From NCBI GenBank assembly GCA_963819385.1, contig CAWFVV010000002.1, positions 930,001 to 994,000 of the forward strand: a stretch of DNA of 64,000 nt, given 5' to 3'. Origin of the DNA: JAVDCA01 sp963819385 (GTDB taxonomy: Bacteria; Pseudomonadota; Alphaproteobacteria; Rhizobiales; Xanthobacteraceae). Below are positions 29,395-38,505 of this stretch, piece after piece (the stretch's first letter is position 1; each line of letters opens with the position of its first letter). Under the pieces are notes generated by a model that was given only the letters and a program-made list of their open reading frames with translations, had not been told where the DNA came from and did no database searches. The translations under genes and the position numbers were made by a program.

Positions 29395-30062
29395 CGCTGC
29401 AGCATTCGCTCTGCGGCTGGAAATCCTCGGCGGTATCGATTCGATTGCGGCGGCCCCCTCGATCACATAGGGAACGACATGCGACCCATAGAGCGTCCCC
29501 TGATCGATGACATCGCGGCGCACCACGTAAACGGAGCCATTTTCCACGTATGCGGGCGGCAGCGCCGAACGATCCGTCATCATCCCCTCAGCCGTGAAGA
29601 ACGGCTGCAGACGTCCGTCCGCGATAGTCCACGTCCACCATGGGTGCTCCTTGGCGGCAGAGACTGCCGTGACCGTATCCGCACCGGTGCGATCGAACAG
29701 ATCAATGGCCTCGTCGATATGCAACGCGGTTCGCAGCGGCGAAGTCGTCTGCAACAGCACCACCGCGCCGGCATGGAAGCCGGCGTCGTCCATCGCGGCG
29801 GCGGCATGCCTGAGGACGTCGACCGCCGCTCGATTCGTGGCGCCCCAGCTCCGCCGGCCGCAGAAACGGAACTTCACCACCGGCGGCGACGGCTGCCGCC
29901 GCGATCACCCGGTCGTCGGTCGAGACGATCGCGCGATCGATCTTTTGGCGCCTTGCGCTGCCGCGATGCTCCAAGCGATGAGTGGCTTCCCGAGTTCCCG
30001 AAGGTTCTTCCCTGGCAGGCGTTGCCATCCGCCCCAGCGATGACAACGCCGAGGACCTTCAA
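29391..30062 (-). pseudogene. legF: CMP-legionaminic acid synthetase (NeuA family), several frameshifts
   Basis: Segments follow the cytidylyltransferase order: LKVLGVVIA, RLPGKNLRELGKPLIAWSI, RAIVSTDDRVIAAAAVAAGG, AVVLLQTTSPLRTALHIDEA, TVTAVSAAKEHPWWTW, PPAYVENGSVYVVRRDVI and an IDTAEDFQ ending. The product would activate the nonulosonate as its CMP derivative for transfer. The start is TTG 30062: it overlaps the wzt stop as TTGA, and GAGGAAGG lies just upstream. The end is reconstructed by adding one base in CAGCCGCAG, which puts the stop in an ATGA overlap with legG. Breaks lie near 30020, 29900, 29430 and 29408. Confidence 0.84.
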
Positions 30063-31317
30063 TCGACCTTCCTCGTCGACCATGGAAGCACGGGCTGCAG
30101 CACACCCGCGCTTTTTTCGGTGCCCGTCACCGCGCTCGGCATCCCGATTTCCTCTATCTCGAAGACCACATGTCTTTGCTATTGAACACCTCGACCGGAT
30201 CGTTGCGAGATACCATGATGATGACGTATTCGCCCAAGTTGAGCCATTCCTTCGGAACAACGAATTCGGGCTCGCAGATCCCGGGTTGAGGTGACTGACA
30301 CGCCGGGCTCGGCGTCGTAGTCACAACTGCAGAAGACGATGGTCCCGCCCATGGTCTGCAAGGCGGCCCAGACCGAACAATTCGTCACCGGCCGGTTCAC
30401 CTGATAGACCACCCGAATGACGATCCCCTCGGAATACAAGAGCTGGACCGTCGGCGATTTATTGCCCGGATTGAGCTTGACGCGAGCAGGCTCATGTCCT
30501 TGTCGAGCTCGGGGTGAGCTCGATGTCGTCGATTGCGCACATGACGTATCAGATACTCACGGACGACCGTGTTCACTGTACCCCTCACAGACAACTTTCT
30601 CCCTTGTTGAGCAAAACCGGATGGGTGCAAAGACGCGTGACGTTCGGCGTGGAGTGACTGACGAAGATGATCGTGCGCCCCTCGTCGGCGACTTCCTTCA
30701 TCTTGCCGAGGCACTTCTCTGGAACTGCGCGTCGCCGACGGCGAGAACCTCGTCGACGATCAGGATCTCCGGCTCCAGGTGGGCCGCGACCGCGAAGGCA
30801 GGCGCACATACATGCCCGAGATAGCGCTTCACCGGCGTGTCGAGGAACCGCTCGATCTCGGCGAAAGCGACGATCTCGTCGAACTTGCGCGTGATCTCGG
30901 CCTTGTCATCCCGAGAATCGCGCCGTTCAAGAAGATATTCTCGCGGCCGGTCAGCTCGGGATGGAAACCGGTGCCGACTTCCAGCAGGCTGGCGACCCGG
31001 CCCGAATCGCGCCTGGCCCTCTGTCGGCTCGGTGATCCGGGACAGAATTTGAGCAGCGTGCATTTGCCCGCGCCGTTGCGGCCGATGATGCCGAGACTTC
31101 GCCTTGCTCGGACGTCGAGGTTAATGTCGCTTGACGCCCAGAACTCCTCCTTCTCGGAGGCGCGGGGCGTCCGCTCGAACATATCGCGCAGTCGTCGCGC
31201 AAGCCCGTTTGCGAGCCCGATCGCCGATTTGCCGAGCGTCCGGGTAAACGGCCGTTCTGCCCGATGGGAGATCAGGTAGCGCTTCGAGAGCCCCTCGATG
31301 CGGATGGCGTCGATCAC
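30059..31317 (-). pseudogene. wzt: Polysaccharide ABC exporter ATPase with C-terminal glycan-binding domain, frameshifted
   Basis: About 419 residues when joined, the length of Wzt proteins with a C-terminal carbohydrate-binding domain. The ATPase part has IRIEGLSKRYLISHR, Walker A GRNGAGKCTLLK, LLEVGTGFHPELTGRENIFL, Walker B EPEILIVDEVLAVGDAQFQ and IIFVSHS. The C-terminal domain reads VIRVVYQVNRPVTNCSVWAA, CEPEFVVPKEWLNLGEYVII and VLQPVLPWSTRKVD. The residue after the Walker A lysine is Cys instead of Ser, which may be a read error. With Wzm it exports finished lipid-linked polysaccharide. GTG 31317 overlaps the wzm stop; the stop overlaps legF. Confidence 0.85.
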
Positions 31318-32166
31318 GCGGTCATTCCCATCAGATCACGTCGGCAAATACCCGCTCGTGGCTGGCGAAAGTACCGGACGCCGACCACGATCATGATCGC
31401 TGACAAAAGCATCGAAGCCGCCATGCCGGGCCAGTAGATCGGACCCGCCGTACCGATGATGCACCAACGAAAGCCCTCGATCTGCGCAACCATCGGATTG
31501 AGCGAGTAAACGAACCGCCAGTGGCCGGGCACGATCTCGCTGCTGAAACCGACCGGGGAGAGGAACCAGCCCAGCGAAAGGGCAAACGGCACGATATAGC
31601 GGAAATCCCGATAGGCCACATTGAGCGCCGCAACCATGATTCCGCATCCCGAAACGGTCAATATCGTCAGGATCAGCATGAGAGGGACGAACAGGTACCG
31701 CCAAGTGGGCCAATAGCCCAAGACCACCATGAGCACGACGAGAAGCCCCAATGCGATCAGGAAGTCGACGATATTCACGACCAGCGTGCTCAACGGAATC
31801 AGCAGGCGTGGAAAGTACACCTTCGAAATGATGCTTGAATTGTTGAGCAGGGAATTGCTCATCTCGGTGAGCGCCGTGGAGAAAAGCGTCCACGGGAGGA
31901 CGCCCGTCATGACGAGAACCGGGAAGACATTCCGTTGGTCGACGGCAACCTCGCCAAATAACCGAACACCACCGTCAGCGCGAATACAGTGGCAAGCGGA
32001 CGCAGCACGCTCCAGGCAAGTCCAATGACCGTCTGTTGTATCGAACCGCGATATCGCGCCATGCAAAAATGACGAGAAGCTCTCGGAACTCCCAGAGATC
32101 GCGCCAGTAGCTCAACGCCGAAACGCCGGCGCGCACCACCGTAATCCTTTTTTGAGCGGAGGTCAT
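31314..32166 (-). pseudogene. wzm: Polysaccharide ABC exporter permease, frameshifted
   Basis: Joined frames give an ABC-2 permease of about 284 residues: SYWRDLWEFRELLVIFAWRD, QTVIGLAWSVLRPLATVFAL, VFPVLVMTGVLPWTLFSTAL, NSSIISKVYFPRLLIPLST, and several later hydrophobic helices such as FLIALGLLVVLMVVLGYWPT and YIVPFALSLGWFLSPVGFSS. It forms the inner-membrane channel with Wzt. The start ATG 32166 follows the formyltransferase stop by 23 bp; the end overlaps the wzt start as GTGA. Breaks lie near 32040 and 31930. Confidence 0.86.
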
Positions 32167-32189
32167 GAAGCGCGGCTGCCTCGGCTTTC

Positions 32190-32983
32190 CTACAAATAAG
32201 CCGGCTTTTGAAACAGGCGGGCATCACGCAGTGTGCATCGCTGGAAAAGCTCGTCCGCCGACATCAGATCGTCAAGATAGGCGCCCGCGACTTCGTCGGT
32301 GAACTCCGACGTCCGCGTGTATCGGATTTCCTTCGTACGATCTTGCGCTATAGTTTCTGCCCCTGCCAAGTTCGGCAGTTGGGCCGCACCGCGCGATGGG
32401 CCGCCTTCACCGACAACATTCCATAACGAAATGGCTCGGTCCGTTGCTCTTTGGGAAAGGCATGGAACAAAATAGTACCCGCGTCGAGGCCTTTGCTTAG
32501 GAGGTGAATTGTCGCTCCCGACCATTTCGGGACGCCGATCATACATTGCCCAGTAATTGCAAAAGCTTCCCCGATAATATGGAGAAGCTCCCATGTGGAT
32601 ATTGACTGCGCGTCGCTTGATCAGCGCATCGCACAATTCACCCTTGATATAGCTAGCCCCGTACACAACGATGACATCCGCACCGAGGAATTCGGAGAAC
32701 GTCTCGAGTAGCCGGGAGATTGTTTGATATCGCCTTCTCGCAACGCAAGAACCCGCACGTTGGCCGGCGACGGCGAAATCGGACCGAATACGTCATCCTC
32801 CGCGGCCCGGACATATGCAAAATAACGTTCCATGATCGCCGATTTGCGGTAGAAATCCGCGATGCGGCCTGGAAAAAGGGTGGCACATTCCTGCGATACG
32901 ATAAGTTCGTCGGCGACCTGGGCGAGTGCGCGTATTAGTTCAAAATGCCTGGGCTGGTTGGCAGTAAAGAGAGCTACTTTCAC
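32190..32983 (-). pseudogene. Formyltransferase-family protein, several frameshifts
   Basis: Joined frames read KVALFTANQPRHFELIRALA, VYGASYIKGELCDALIKRRA, VNIHMGASPYYRGSFCNYW, SGATIHLLSKGLDAGTILFH and RYTRTSEFTDEVAGAYLDDL. The NIHMGASPYYRG and later SGATIH-L-SKGLDAG segments correspond to the Asn-x-His-xx and H-x-D-x-G(A)-type sites of the methionyl-tRNA formyltransferase fold. In polysaccharide loci such proteins N-formylate amino sugars using formyl-tetrahydrofolate. GTG 32983 overlaps the deacetylase stop. Breaks lie near 32720, 32530 and 32420. Confidence 0.75.
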
Positions 32984-33913
32984 GGGCGCCCCATCGCCCG
33001 CAAGACGTTAGTGTGATCTTGGCGGGGATATTCAAGATTAAGAGGATTGGGGGCATGAGCAAATATTCGCCCGGAAGCCAAGCCGAACCCCCATCTCGCC
33101 AAGAATTCCGAGCGTGTCCGCGCTGTACCAGTTTGCACGGATGCCGACACTGTTAAGGGCGCTTGGCCTAGGACGCGCTGGATGTGCTCAAGGTTCTGTT
33201 GATATTCGAGACGTTGCGTTGCGACCGGCAACGTCGCCATGACCGTAGGATGCCCAGATGAGTGCAGCCCTATGACATGCCCGCCGGCATCAAGATTGCG
33301 CAGGCAATCATCATCCATCCATAGATCTCTCTGGCGCCAGCCATATTGAAGTTCGTCGCGGAGATCATTTTATCCATGACCATGTCATAAGCAGGAGAAT
33401 TAAAAATGTTGTCGCGAATGAAGCGAAATCTACGATCGCCTTCAGTGAAGAAGGGGTATTCCGAAAGATAAGTCGCCGCATCGTAGCCCCTGAGTCCTTC
33501 GGCTACGATGTCCACATACTCCGATGCAGCGATTGCCTGATCGAAGGCGAGAGAAAATGCATCCATACGGTCGAACATGACGGTTCGAAAGTATCGGTAC
33601 AATTCCAGTCGAGGAGGCTCGCCATCGGCGAAGGCGGATGAATAGATGAACCAAAAGGCCGTGATCCCAAGGCGGTCCAGAACGGGCTTGGCAATATCGT
33701 ACTGACAGCGCAGCGCGTCGTCGAAGGTAATGCAGATATCATCGTCAAATAGACGATTCTGCACTGCTCGCTCGTACCACTCGTGAGCATCGTAATTCTG
33801 CCGCGGCCGTATAAAGCAAGCAGCTTCTCGAATTCGTCGGCGGAAATTGCACCTTGTCCGCGCGGGTGCGACCCTCCCGTGAAGTGATGAAACATCAAGC
33901 CGTGAGCTACCAT
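32980..33913 (-). pseudogene. Polysaccharide deacetylase-like protein, frameshifted
   Basis: The joined protein (about 311 residues) has HGLMFHHFTGGSHPRGQGAI, ISADEFEKLLALYG, the NodB-type acidic motif DDICITFDDALRCQYDIAKP, FWFIYSSAFADG and GGHVIGLHSSGHPTVMA with an H-x3-H metal site. The family removes N-acetyl (or O-acetyl) groups from glycans in a metal-dependent way. No signal peptide is visible, so a cytoplasmic sugar substrate is likely. It ends in a GTGA overlap with the formyltransferase: removal of an acyl group followed by N-formylation is a plausible sequence. Breaks lie near 33800 and 33290. Confidence 0.75.
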
Positions 33914-34263
33914 AGCTGCAGAGCCAGGTTCGAGTGATAGGTGACCAGGAACGTCGGGCTGCCGAACGGCATGCCGACGACTCCCTCGGTCGCGGCCCTG
34001 TCGAGCAAGCCCAGGAGGGCGATATTGTCCAAACCCGGCGCGCCCACGAGATGCACACGTTCAGGATCTTCGCCATCTGGATCACGCGCTTGCGGTGGCT
34101 CGGCGGTGACGAAATGAAGGTGAGCGAGCTTGGTGATGGCGTGCTTGAGCTGCCCGTCGATAGCGCCTTCCGACGTTTTTCCGCCGTGGATATGCGCAAG
34201 CGGCGATCGAAGGAGGACCGCCGCCTGGGCGGCGGTGACGAGGCAGATCCTTCGCGCTGTCAT
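33907..34263 (-). pseudogene. Internally deleted NeuC/LegG-like 2-epimerase remnant
   Basis: The frame begins MTARRICLVT, which matches the first strand of NeuC, then jumps to AAQAAVLLRSPLAHIHGGKT, SEGAIDGQLKHAITKLAHLHF, RKRVIQMAKI, EDPERVHLVGAPGLDNIALL and FLVTYHSNLA, before ending in a few unrelated residues. About 100 N-terminal and 150 C-terminal residues of a normal NeuC are missing. The start overlaps the acyltransferase stop (ATGA) and the stop lies inside the deacetylase start, so the remnant keeps the operon's spacing. It cannot be active. It is a different copy from legG, whose sequence diverges from it. Confidence 0.7.
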
Positions 34264-35372
34264 CGTGCCGTCGGGTGCCCGGCCTTCGCGGGCGACTCGC
34301 CCTCGGCCGTACCGAGTGCCAACACCGGGGCCTGCGCCGCGTGCGGGCCGAGAAGACTCCGCTTGCGCGGTCCGACAGCCGGACCGCCGTACTGGAACGT
34401 TGCGAGCAGCGGCCTCTCGATCCAGGCGTTGAAGACCGGCCCGGCCACATCGCCGATGACACATAGGCCGCGAACAACACGGTTGGTGGGATCTGCGGGA
34501 CATGGCCGCGAAGAAGATGCGGGATATGGGCGCGAAGAAGAGATGCCCCGATCAATGCCGGGTAGTGAACCAGATAGATGGAGTATGAACCGCGCCCAGG
34601 GCAAGCAGTCTGCGGCCGGGATTCCAATCCGCTGAAGCCAGACCCGACACGATCAGGGCGGAGGCCAGCCCGTACATCGCAAAGTGCAGCCAAGAAGGAA
34701 GCGGGGCGGCAAAGCTATCGATGAGGCCATAGCCGAAAAATGCCAGCGCCCCCACTCCCAGCCCTATCACGCCAACGCGGATACGGAGCAGGGCCACGCC
34801 AACGCCCAGCAGAAACTCGAGGCAGAACAGGTAAGCCACACGGGCGGTTCGCCGCCCGAAACCCTGAGGGCTACGATGGCCAGGGCCCAAAGAGCGATCA
34901 CTCCGGCACCGAGGCGCCGGTTCACGATGAGCAGCGCAAAAAGACAGTAGAAGAACAGCTCGAGCGCAAGTGTCCAACCCGGAGGGATGAGCGGGAAACC
35001 CGCCATCGGCAGCAGGAAGAACGTGTGGAGAAGATAGGCGGCCGTCAGGGGTGCCGGAGCGGAAATCGGGATGAACAGGGCGAGCGGGAGCACGATGAGG
35101 GTCGCCGTCCAATAGGGCGGAAACACGCGTGCGAAACGCCGCCAGGCATAGTGACCGAGCGCCGCGGGATGCCCGATGTCCTTCCCATGCACATGGGCGA
35201 TCACGAAGCCCGACAAGACGAAGAAGAAATCAACCCCGGCAAAACCGAAGTGGAATACACCGCCGAGCGGCGATGCTCCCGTCATCTCCACGAATTGGGT
35301 CGCGTGATAGAGCACGACAAGAACCGCCGCGATCCCCCGCGCCGCCTCGAGCGGACGAATTCGTGTGCTCAC
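34260..35372 (-). pseudogene. Acyltransferase family 3 (OafA-like) membrane protein, frameshifted
   Basis: The first 140 residues are intact: RIRPLEAARGIAAVLVVLYH with the conserved R and H of the acyltransferase-3 family, FHFGFAGVDFFFVLSGFVIA, RRFARVFPPYWTATLIVLPL and GWTLALELFFYCLFALLIVN. Later helices follow in other frames (YLFCLEFLLGVGVALLRIRV, ALAFFGYGLIDSF, YSIYLVHYPALIGASLLRAH). It is a polytopic inner-membrane enzyme that moves acetyl or other acyl groups to exported glycans. Breaks lie near 34855, 34600 and 34450. It is the first gene of the long minus-strand operon downstream of the ops-like element. Confidence 0.82.
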
Positions 35373-35463
35373 GAAGATTACGCTTCCGAAATCGGCAATC
35401 GACGAAACGAGCGCAAGCTGACCAAATCGAATAAGACTGCGAAGGGAGGCGCTGCCAAGCAGG

Positions 35464-35474
35464 CATGCTACCGC
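35464..35474 (-). promoter_or_regulatory. ops-like element (GCGGTAGCATG)
   Basis: On the minus strand the untranslated leader between the RfaH-like gene and the acyltransferase gene reads TGCGGTAGCATG, matching 11 of 12 positions of the enterobacterial ops consensus GGCGGTAGNNTG. A perfect 6-bp stem (35480-35485 with 35494-35499) lies 5 nt upstream in the transcribed direction, and a TGCC/GGCA mini-hairpin lies just downstream. The site is about 64 nt past the rfaH-like stop and 92 nt before the next start codon, the position expected for loading an RfaH-type factor onto RNA polymerase. Function is inferred. Confidence 0.5.
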
Positions 35475-35537
35475 AGTTCGGGTGAATCACCGCTCACCCA
35501 AACCCACGATACCTTGACGCGGAAACGTCCGCCGCGG

Positions 35538-36053
35538 TCACGCCGCCGCGATGGATTCCCCGTCCAACATCACCCGGACCTTGCGGCCCAGGAGATCGAG
35601 CAAAATGGCGACGCGCTCGCGGTCCGCCATGCCTTCGAACAGGCCAAGGCAGGAATCGAATGCGCCCCCGATGACCTGAACCTTGTCGCCACGACAAAAG
35701 CGCGGGCCCCGCTCGAGGCCGATGAGCCCGAGCTCGTCCTCGCGGTTGCGCAGATCGTCGATGATGGCGTCCGGCACCGTCGCCGGATCCTCGCCGTTGC
35801 AGACGAGATGACTGACGCCGACGGTTGACTGGATCGACCGCCAGCCTTGAACATGCCGATCGATCGCGATGAACAGATAACGCGGGAACAGCGGCGCGGC
35901 GACCGTTTCGATCCGACGCGCATGGCGGCGCCGTTTGAGGTAGCGCGGCAAATAGACCGAATAGCCTTGCCGCCGCAGATGGAAGGCGGCCTTGGCCTCG
36001 CCATGGACGTGCGTTTGGGCGACGTGCCAGCAGGGACCGGGAATTGTCGTCAT
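35538..36053 (-). CDS. rfaH: RfaH-like NusG paralogue (operon-specific antiterminator)
   Basis: A 171-residue NusG/RfaH family protein. The NGN domain has CWHVAQTHVHGEAKAAFHL, VYLPRYLKRRR, PLFPRYLFIAI and STVGVSHLVCNGEDPATVP, close to the RfaH pattern GVSHFV...P; the C-terminal KOW part has GDKVQVIGGAFDSCLGLFEG. Such proteins join RNA polymerase at a specific leader element and allow read-through of long polysaccharide operons. ATG 36053 overlaps the regulator's stop in an ATGA; a longer form from 36134 has no family character. The ops-like element lies just downstream, so the factor probably acts on the 20-kb operon that follows. Confidence 0.85.
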   Translation of the reverse strand: MTTIPGPCWHVAQTHVHGEAKAAFHLRRQGYSVYLPRYLKRRRHARRIETVAAPLFPRYLFIAIDRHVQGWRSIQSTVGVSHLVCNGEDPATVPDAIIDDLRNREDELGLIGLERGPRFCRGDKVQVIGGAFDSCLGLFEGMADRERVAILLDLLGRKVRVMLDGESIAAA

Positions 36054-36697
36054 TGGGTGCCCCCGCCGGCTCGTATGGGCGGCGGCCCCAGGAGCGTCGG
36101 CACCAGCACGCGATCGGGCCCGAGCCGGGCGCACGCGGCGTCGATCGTCTCGCGCGTCGACTTGATGTCGGCGACCAGGACGGCATCGATGGCCCCGTCG
36201 ATGTCGTCGAGCGATCTTACGACCGGAGCACCGACGAATCGCGGCAAGTCGGAATGGCGATCCACGATCGCGACGATCGTCGTTCCCTTATCGAGCGCGC
36301 AAATCGCAGCTATTTCGGCGAGGTCGGAGACCCCTAGAATGGCGAGCCGCGAAAATCCATTGGCTCGCGCCGTATCGATCGCATTCGCGTAGTCATTCTT
36401 CGCGTCGCGAAAGAGTGAAAACGAAAAGGACAGATATTCGATCGTGAGCCGGGATTTCTCCGCAAACCCGTGCGGCGTCAAATAATAGGCGTAGCGTCTC
36501 GCGGGAGCGCTCCCGACCTTCACCAGGCCCTTCTTGATGCAACGTTTCAGATACGCGTTGACGAGACCCAACGCCACGCCCAGATCCGACGCCAGCCGGC
36601 GCTGCGATTGCTCGCCACCCCGCTCCAACGACGAGAGCAGGTTGAGCATGATGCGGGTCTCTTGGACGTCCGCAGATTTGGGGGTCGTCGCCGGCAT
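36050..36697 (-). CDS. Winged-helix (MarR-type) regulator with C-terminal Rossmann-like domain
   Basis: A 215-residue protein. Residues 15-75 form a winged-helix domain (IMLNLLSSLERGGEQSQRRL, ASDLGVALGLVNAYLKRCIK, then KGLVKV and the wing RRYAYYLTPHGFAEKSRL), the form seen in 'EPS-associated' MarR-like regulators. The second half (RLAILGVSDLAEIAAICAL, TTIVAIVDRHSDLPRFVGA) looks like a CoA-binding or Rossmann-like ligand domain. It precedes the RfaH-like gene in the same operon. Two GTTCA-N5-TGAAC palindromes 35-77 bp upstream of its start suggest autoregulation. Confidence 0.83.
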   Translation of the reverse strand: MPATTPKSADVQETRIMLNLLSSLERGGEQSQRRLASDLGVALGLVNAYLKRCIKKGLVKVGSAPARRYAYYLTPHGFAEKSRLTIEYLSFSFSLFRDAKNDYANAIDTARANGFSRLAILGVSDLAEIAAICALDKGTTIVAIVDRHSDLPRFVGAPVVRSLDDIDGAIDAVLVADIKSTRETIDAACARLGPDRVLVPTLLGPPPIRAGGGTQ

Positions 36698-37000
36698 GAC
36701 AGGCCCATCGGTTGCCGCGTAGACCTATCGTGTTCAAGGGATGAACGTCAAGCGGTTTTGTTCAAGCAGTGAACATAGTCAAGATATTGAAATAACTTAT
36801 TTATCTTCTCATCGGCGACGCCTCTATTGCGCCTCGATAGGGCGAGGACGACTGTTGCGACGAAAACCTCGCGACAACGACCTTGGCCTTGAACGCAGCG
36901 CCGCGGCCTAAGGGTACCGCCGCCCGGCTTCGGCAAAACGAACCCACGGTGATTTTGGCAAAACGAACTCGCGGCGCACTCGCGCGACGGAGACTTGCGT
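36698..37000. other. 303-bp intergenic region: regulator promoter and repeats, no gene
   Basis: No convincing coding frame. The half next to the regulator holds two palindromes and a TTGACG hexamer on the minus strand (36751-36746). The half next to the MBOAT gene holds a direct repeat with GGCAAAACGAAC at 36932-36943 and again at 36957-36968 (period 25 bp). The centre, near 36775-36815, is AT-rich, unlike the surroundings. Confidence 0.6.
36732..36774. promoter_or_regulatory. Two operator-like palindromes GTTCA-N5-TGAAC
   Basis: GTTCAAGGGATGAAC (36732-36746) and GTTCAAGCAGTGAAC (36760-36774) share both half-sites and the first two spacer bases and are 28 bp apart. A TTGACG -35-like hexamer on the minus strand (36751-36746) touches the first box, so bound protein would cover the promoter of the regulator/rfaH operon. 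They are the best candidates for binding sites of the MarR-type regulator encoded at 36697. Confidence 0.6.
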
Positions 37001-38505
37001 TCAGAACTGAAAATAAATGAACTGCCTGACCGGCCGCAGATAGATGAACACAAATCCCGCAACCACCGCCCCGTAGACCACGGCCACGGGCAAGGCGATC
37101 AAAGCGCGCTGCGACCAGCGCGGCCAAAGGTCGCGATAGATGAAATAAGCAATAAGCGTCGCGACCGGCAGGATGGCGGCGATCAGATACCCGACGGGGT
37201 CGATGCCGATTGGCAGGGCCGACCAGACATAGCCGGTGTGCAGGCGGTCGAGCAGCAGGTATTTCCCGGGCTGCAGCACCTTGTGGATCATCTCCCACGC
37301 TTGCTCGAGGTTCTGCGCGCGGAAAAAGATCCAGCCGAGCATCACGGCCGGAAACGTGAAGACCCAACCGAGCACGCCGCGCAGCCGCGTGTGTTGGCGC
37401 AACAGCCCGAAGCCCGCGATTGCGCGTTGCACCAGGATGAGCAGCGCGTGCCACAAGCCCCACAGCGCAAAGGTCCAGCCTGCTCCGTGCCACAGTCCCA
37501 TGATGAACCAGGTGGCAACCAGCGCCGCATTGCGCCGCGCCACGCCCACCTGATCGCCGACCGGCACGAGTCCGCCGCGCAATTCATCATGCGGACGCAC
37601 GCCGCACAGCGGCAGATAGAGATAATCCCGGATCCAGCTCGACAGCGAGATGTGCCAGCGCCGCCAGAAATCGCGCGGCGATGTGGCGACGTAGGGAAAA
37701 AAGAAGTTCGGGGGAAAGATCGACGCCCATCAGTCGTGGCTGAGCCGATCGCGATCTGGCTGTAGGCCGCAAAATCGAAATAGATCTGGAAGCCGAACAG
37801 CACGGCCAGCACCCAGACGTCGGTCGCCGAGAGGGTCGTCGGATTGGCGCCGAAGCCTTCATCCACATATCCGCCGATGTTGTCGGCGAGCACGCATTTG
37901 AGAAACAATCCGTTGAGGATGAGCCACAGGCCCGCGGCCAGGAACTCGACGTTGAACAGCTTGCGGCGATCGAGCTGCGGGATCACCTCGGCGGCGCGCA
38001 GGATCGGCCCGGCGACGAGGTGCACGAAGAAGGTGACGAACAGCCCGTAGAGCAGCGGCTCGCGGATCGGTTCGATCCGCCCACGATAGACGTCGACCGT
38101 GTAGCTCACGGTCTGGAACGTATAGAAGCTGATCCCGACCGGCAGCACGACGCTCCAGGTCGCCAACAGGTCGTCGCGGCCGATGAGATGCGCCAAGCCG
38201 TTGATATTGCCGACGATGAAGTTGGCGTACTTGAAATAGAACAGCAGACCGAAATTGACCGCGAGGCTCAGCGCCAGCCAGAGCCGCCGCCGGGCCGGCG
38301 CCTTCGCGTTGTGGATATTGATGGCGGCGAAGAAATCCGTGAACGCCGACGCCAGCATGATGAAGACGTAATCGAAGCGCCAGAAGCCGTAGAACGTCAC
38401 GCTCGCCGCAAACAGGAAAAGCTGGCGCGGCCGGCGCGGAAGCAGCCAGTAGACGACCACGACGATCGCAAGGAAGAAGACGTATGTGAACGAGTTGAAG
38501 ATTAT
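37001..38505 (-). pseudogene. MBOAT O-acyltransferase (AlgI-like), frameshifted
   Basis: Joined frames give about 500 residues: IFNSFTYVFFLAIVVVVYWL, LPVGISFYTFQTVSYTVDVY (the AlgI PVGISFYTFQ signature), FQIYFDFAAYSQIAIGSA, FFFPYVATSPRDFWRRWHIS, LSSWIRDYLYLPL and WFIMGLWHGAGWTFALWGL with the catalytic His. It moves acyl groups across the inner membrane for glycan O-acetylation. Breaks lie near 37747 and 37716. The expected ATG, in an ATGA overlap with the upstream gene, reads ATAA at 38505, so either ATA or GTG 38460 starts the protein, or one base is wrong. Confidence 0.82.

Noticed and set aside
17106..35372. Interpretation as an island of genuinely dead genes
   Set aside because: Motifs stay intact between breaks and stop-start overlaps are preserved; homopolymer-type indels fit consensus error better, except for the NeuC remnant, which has large internal deletions.
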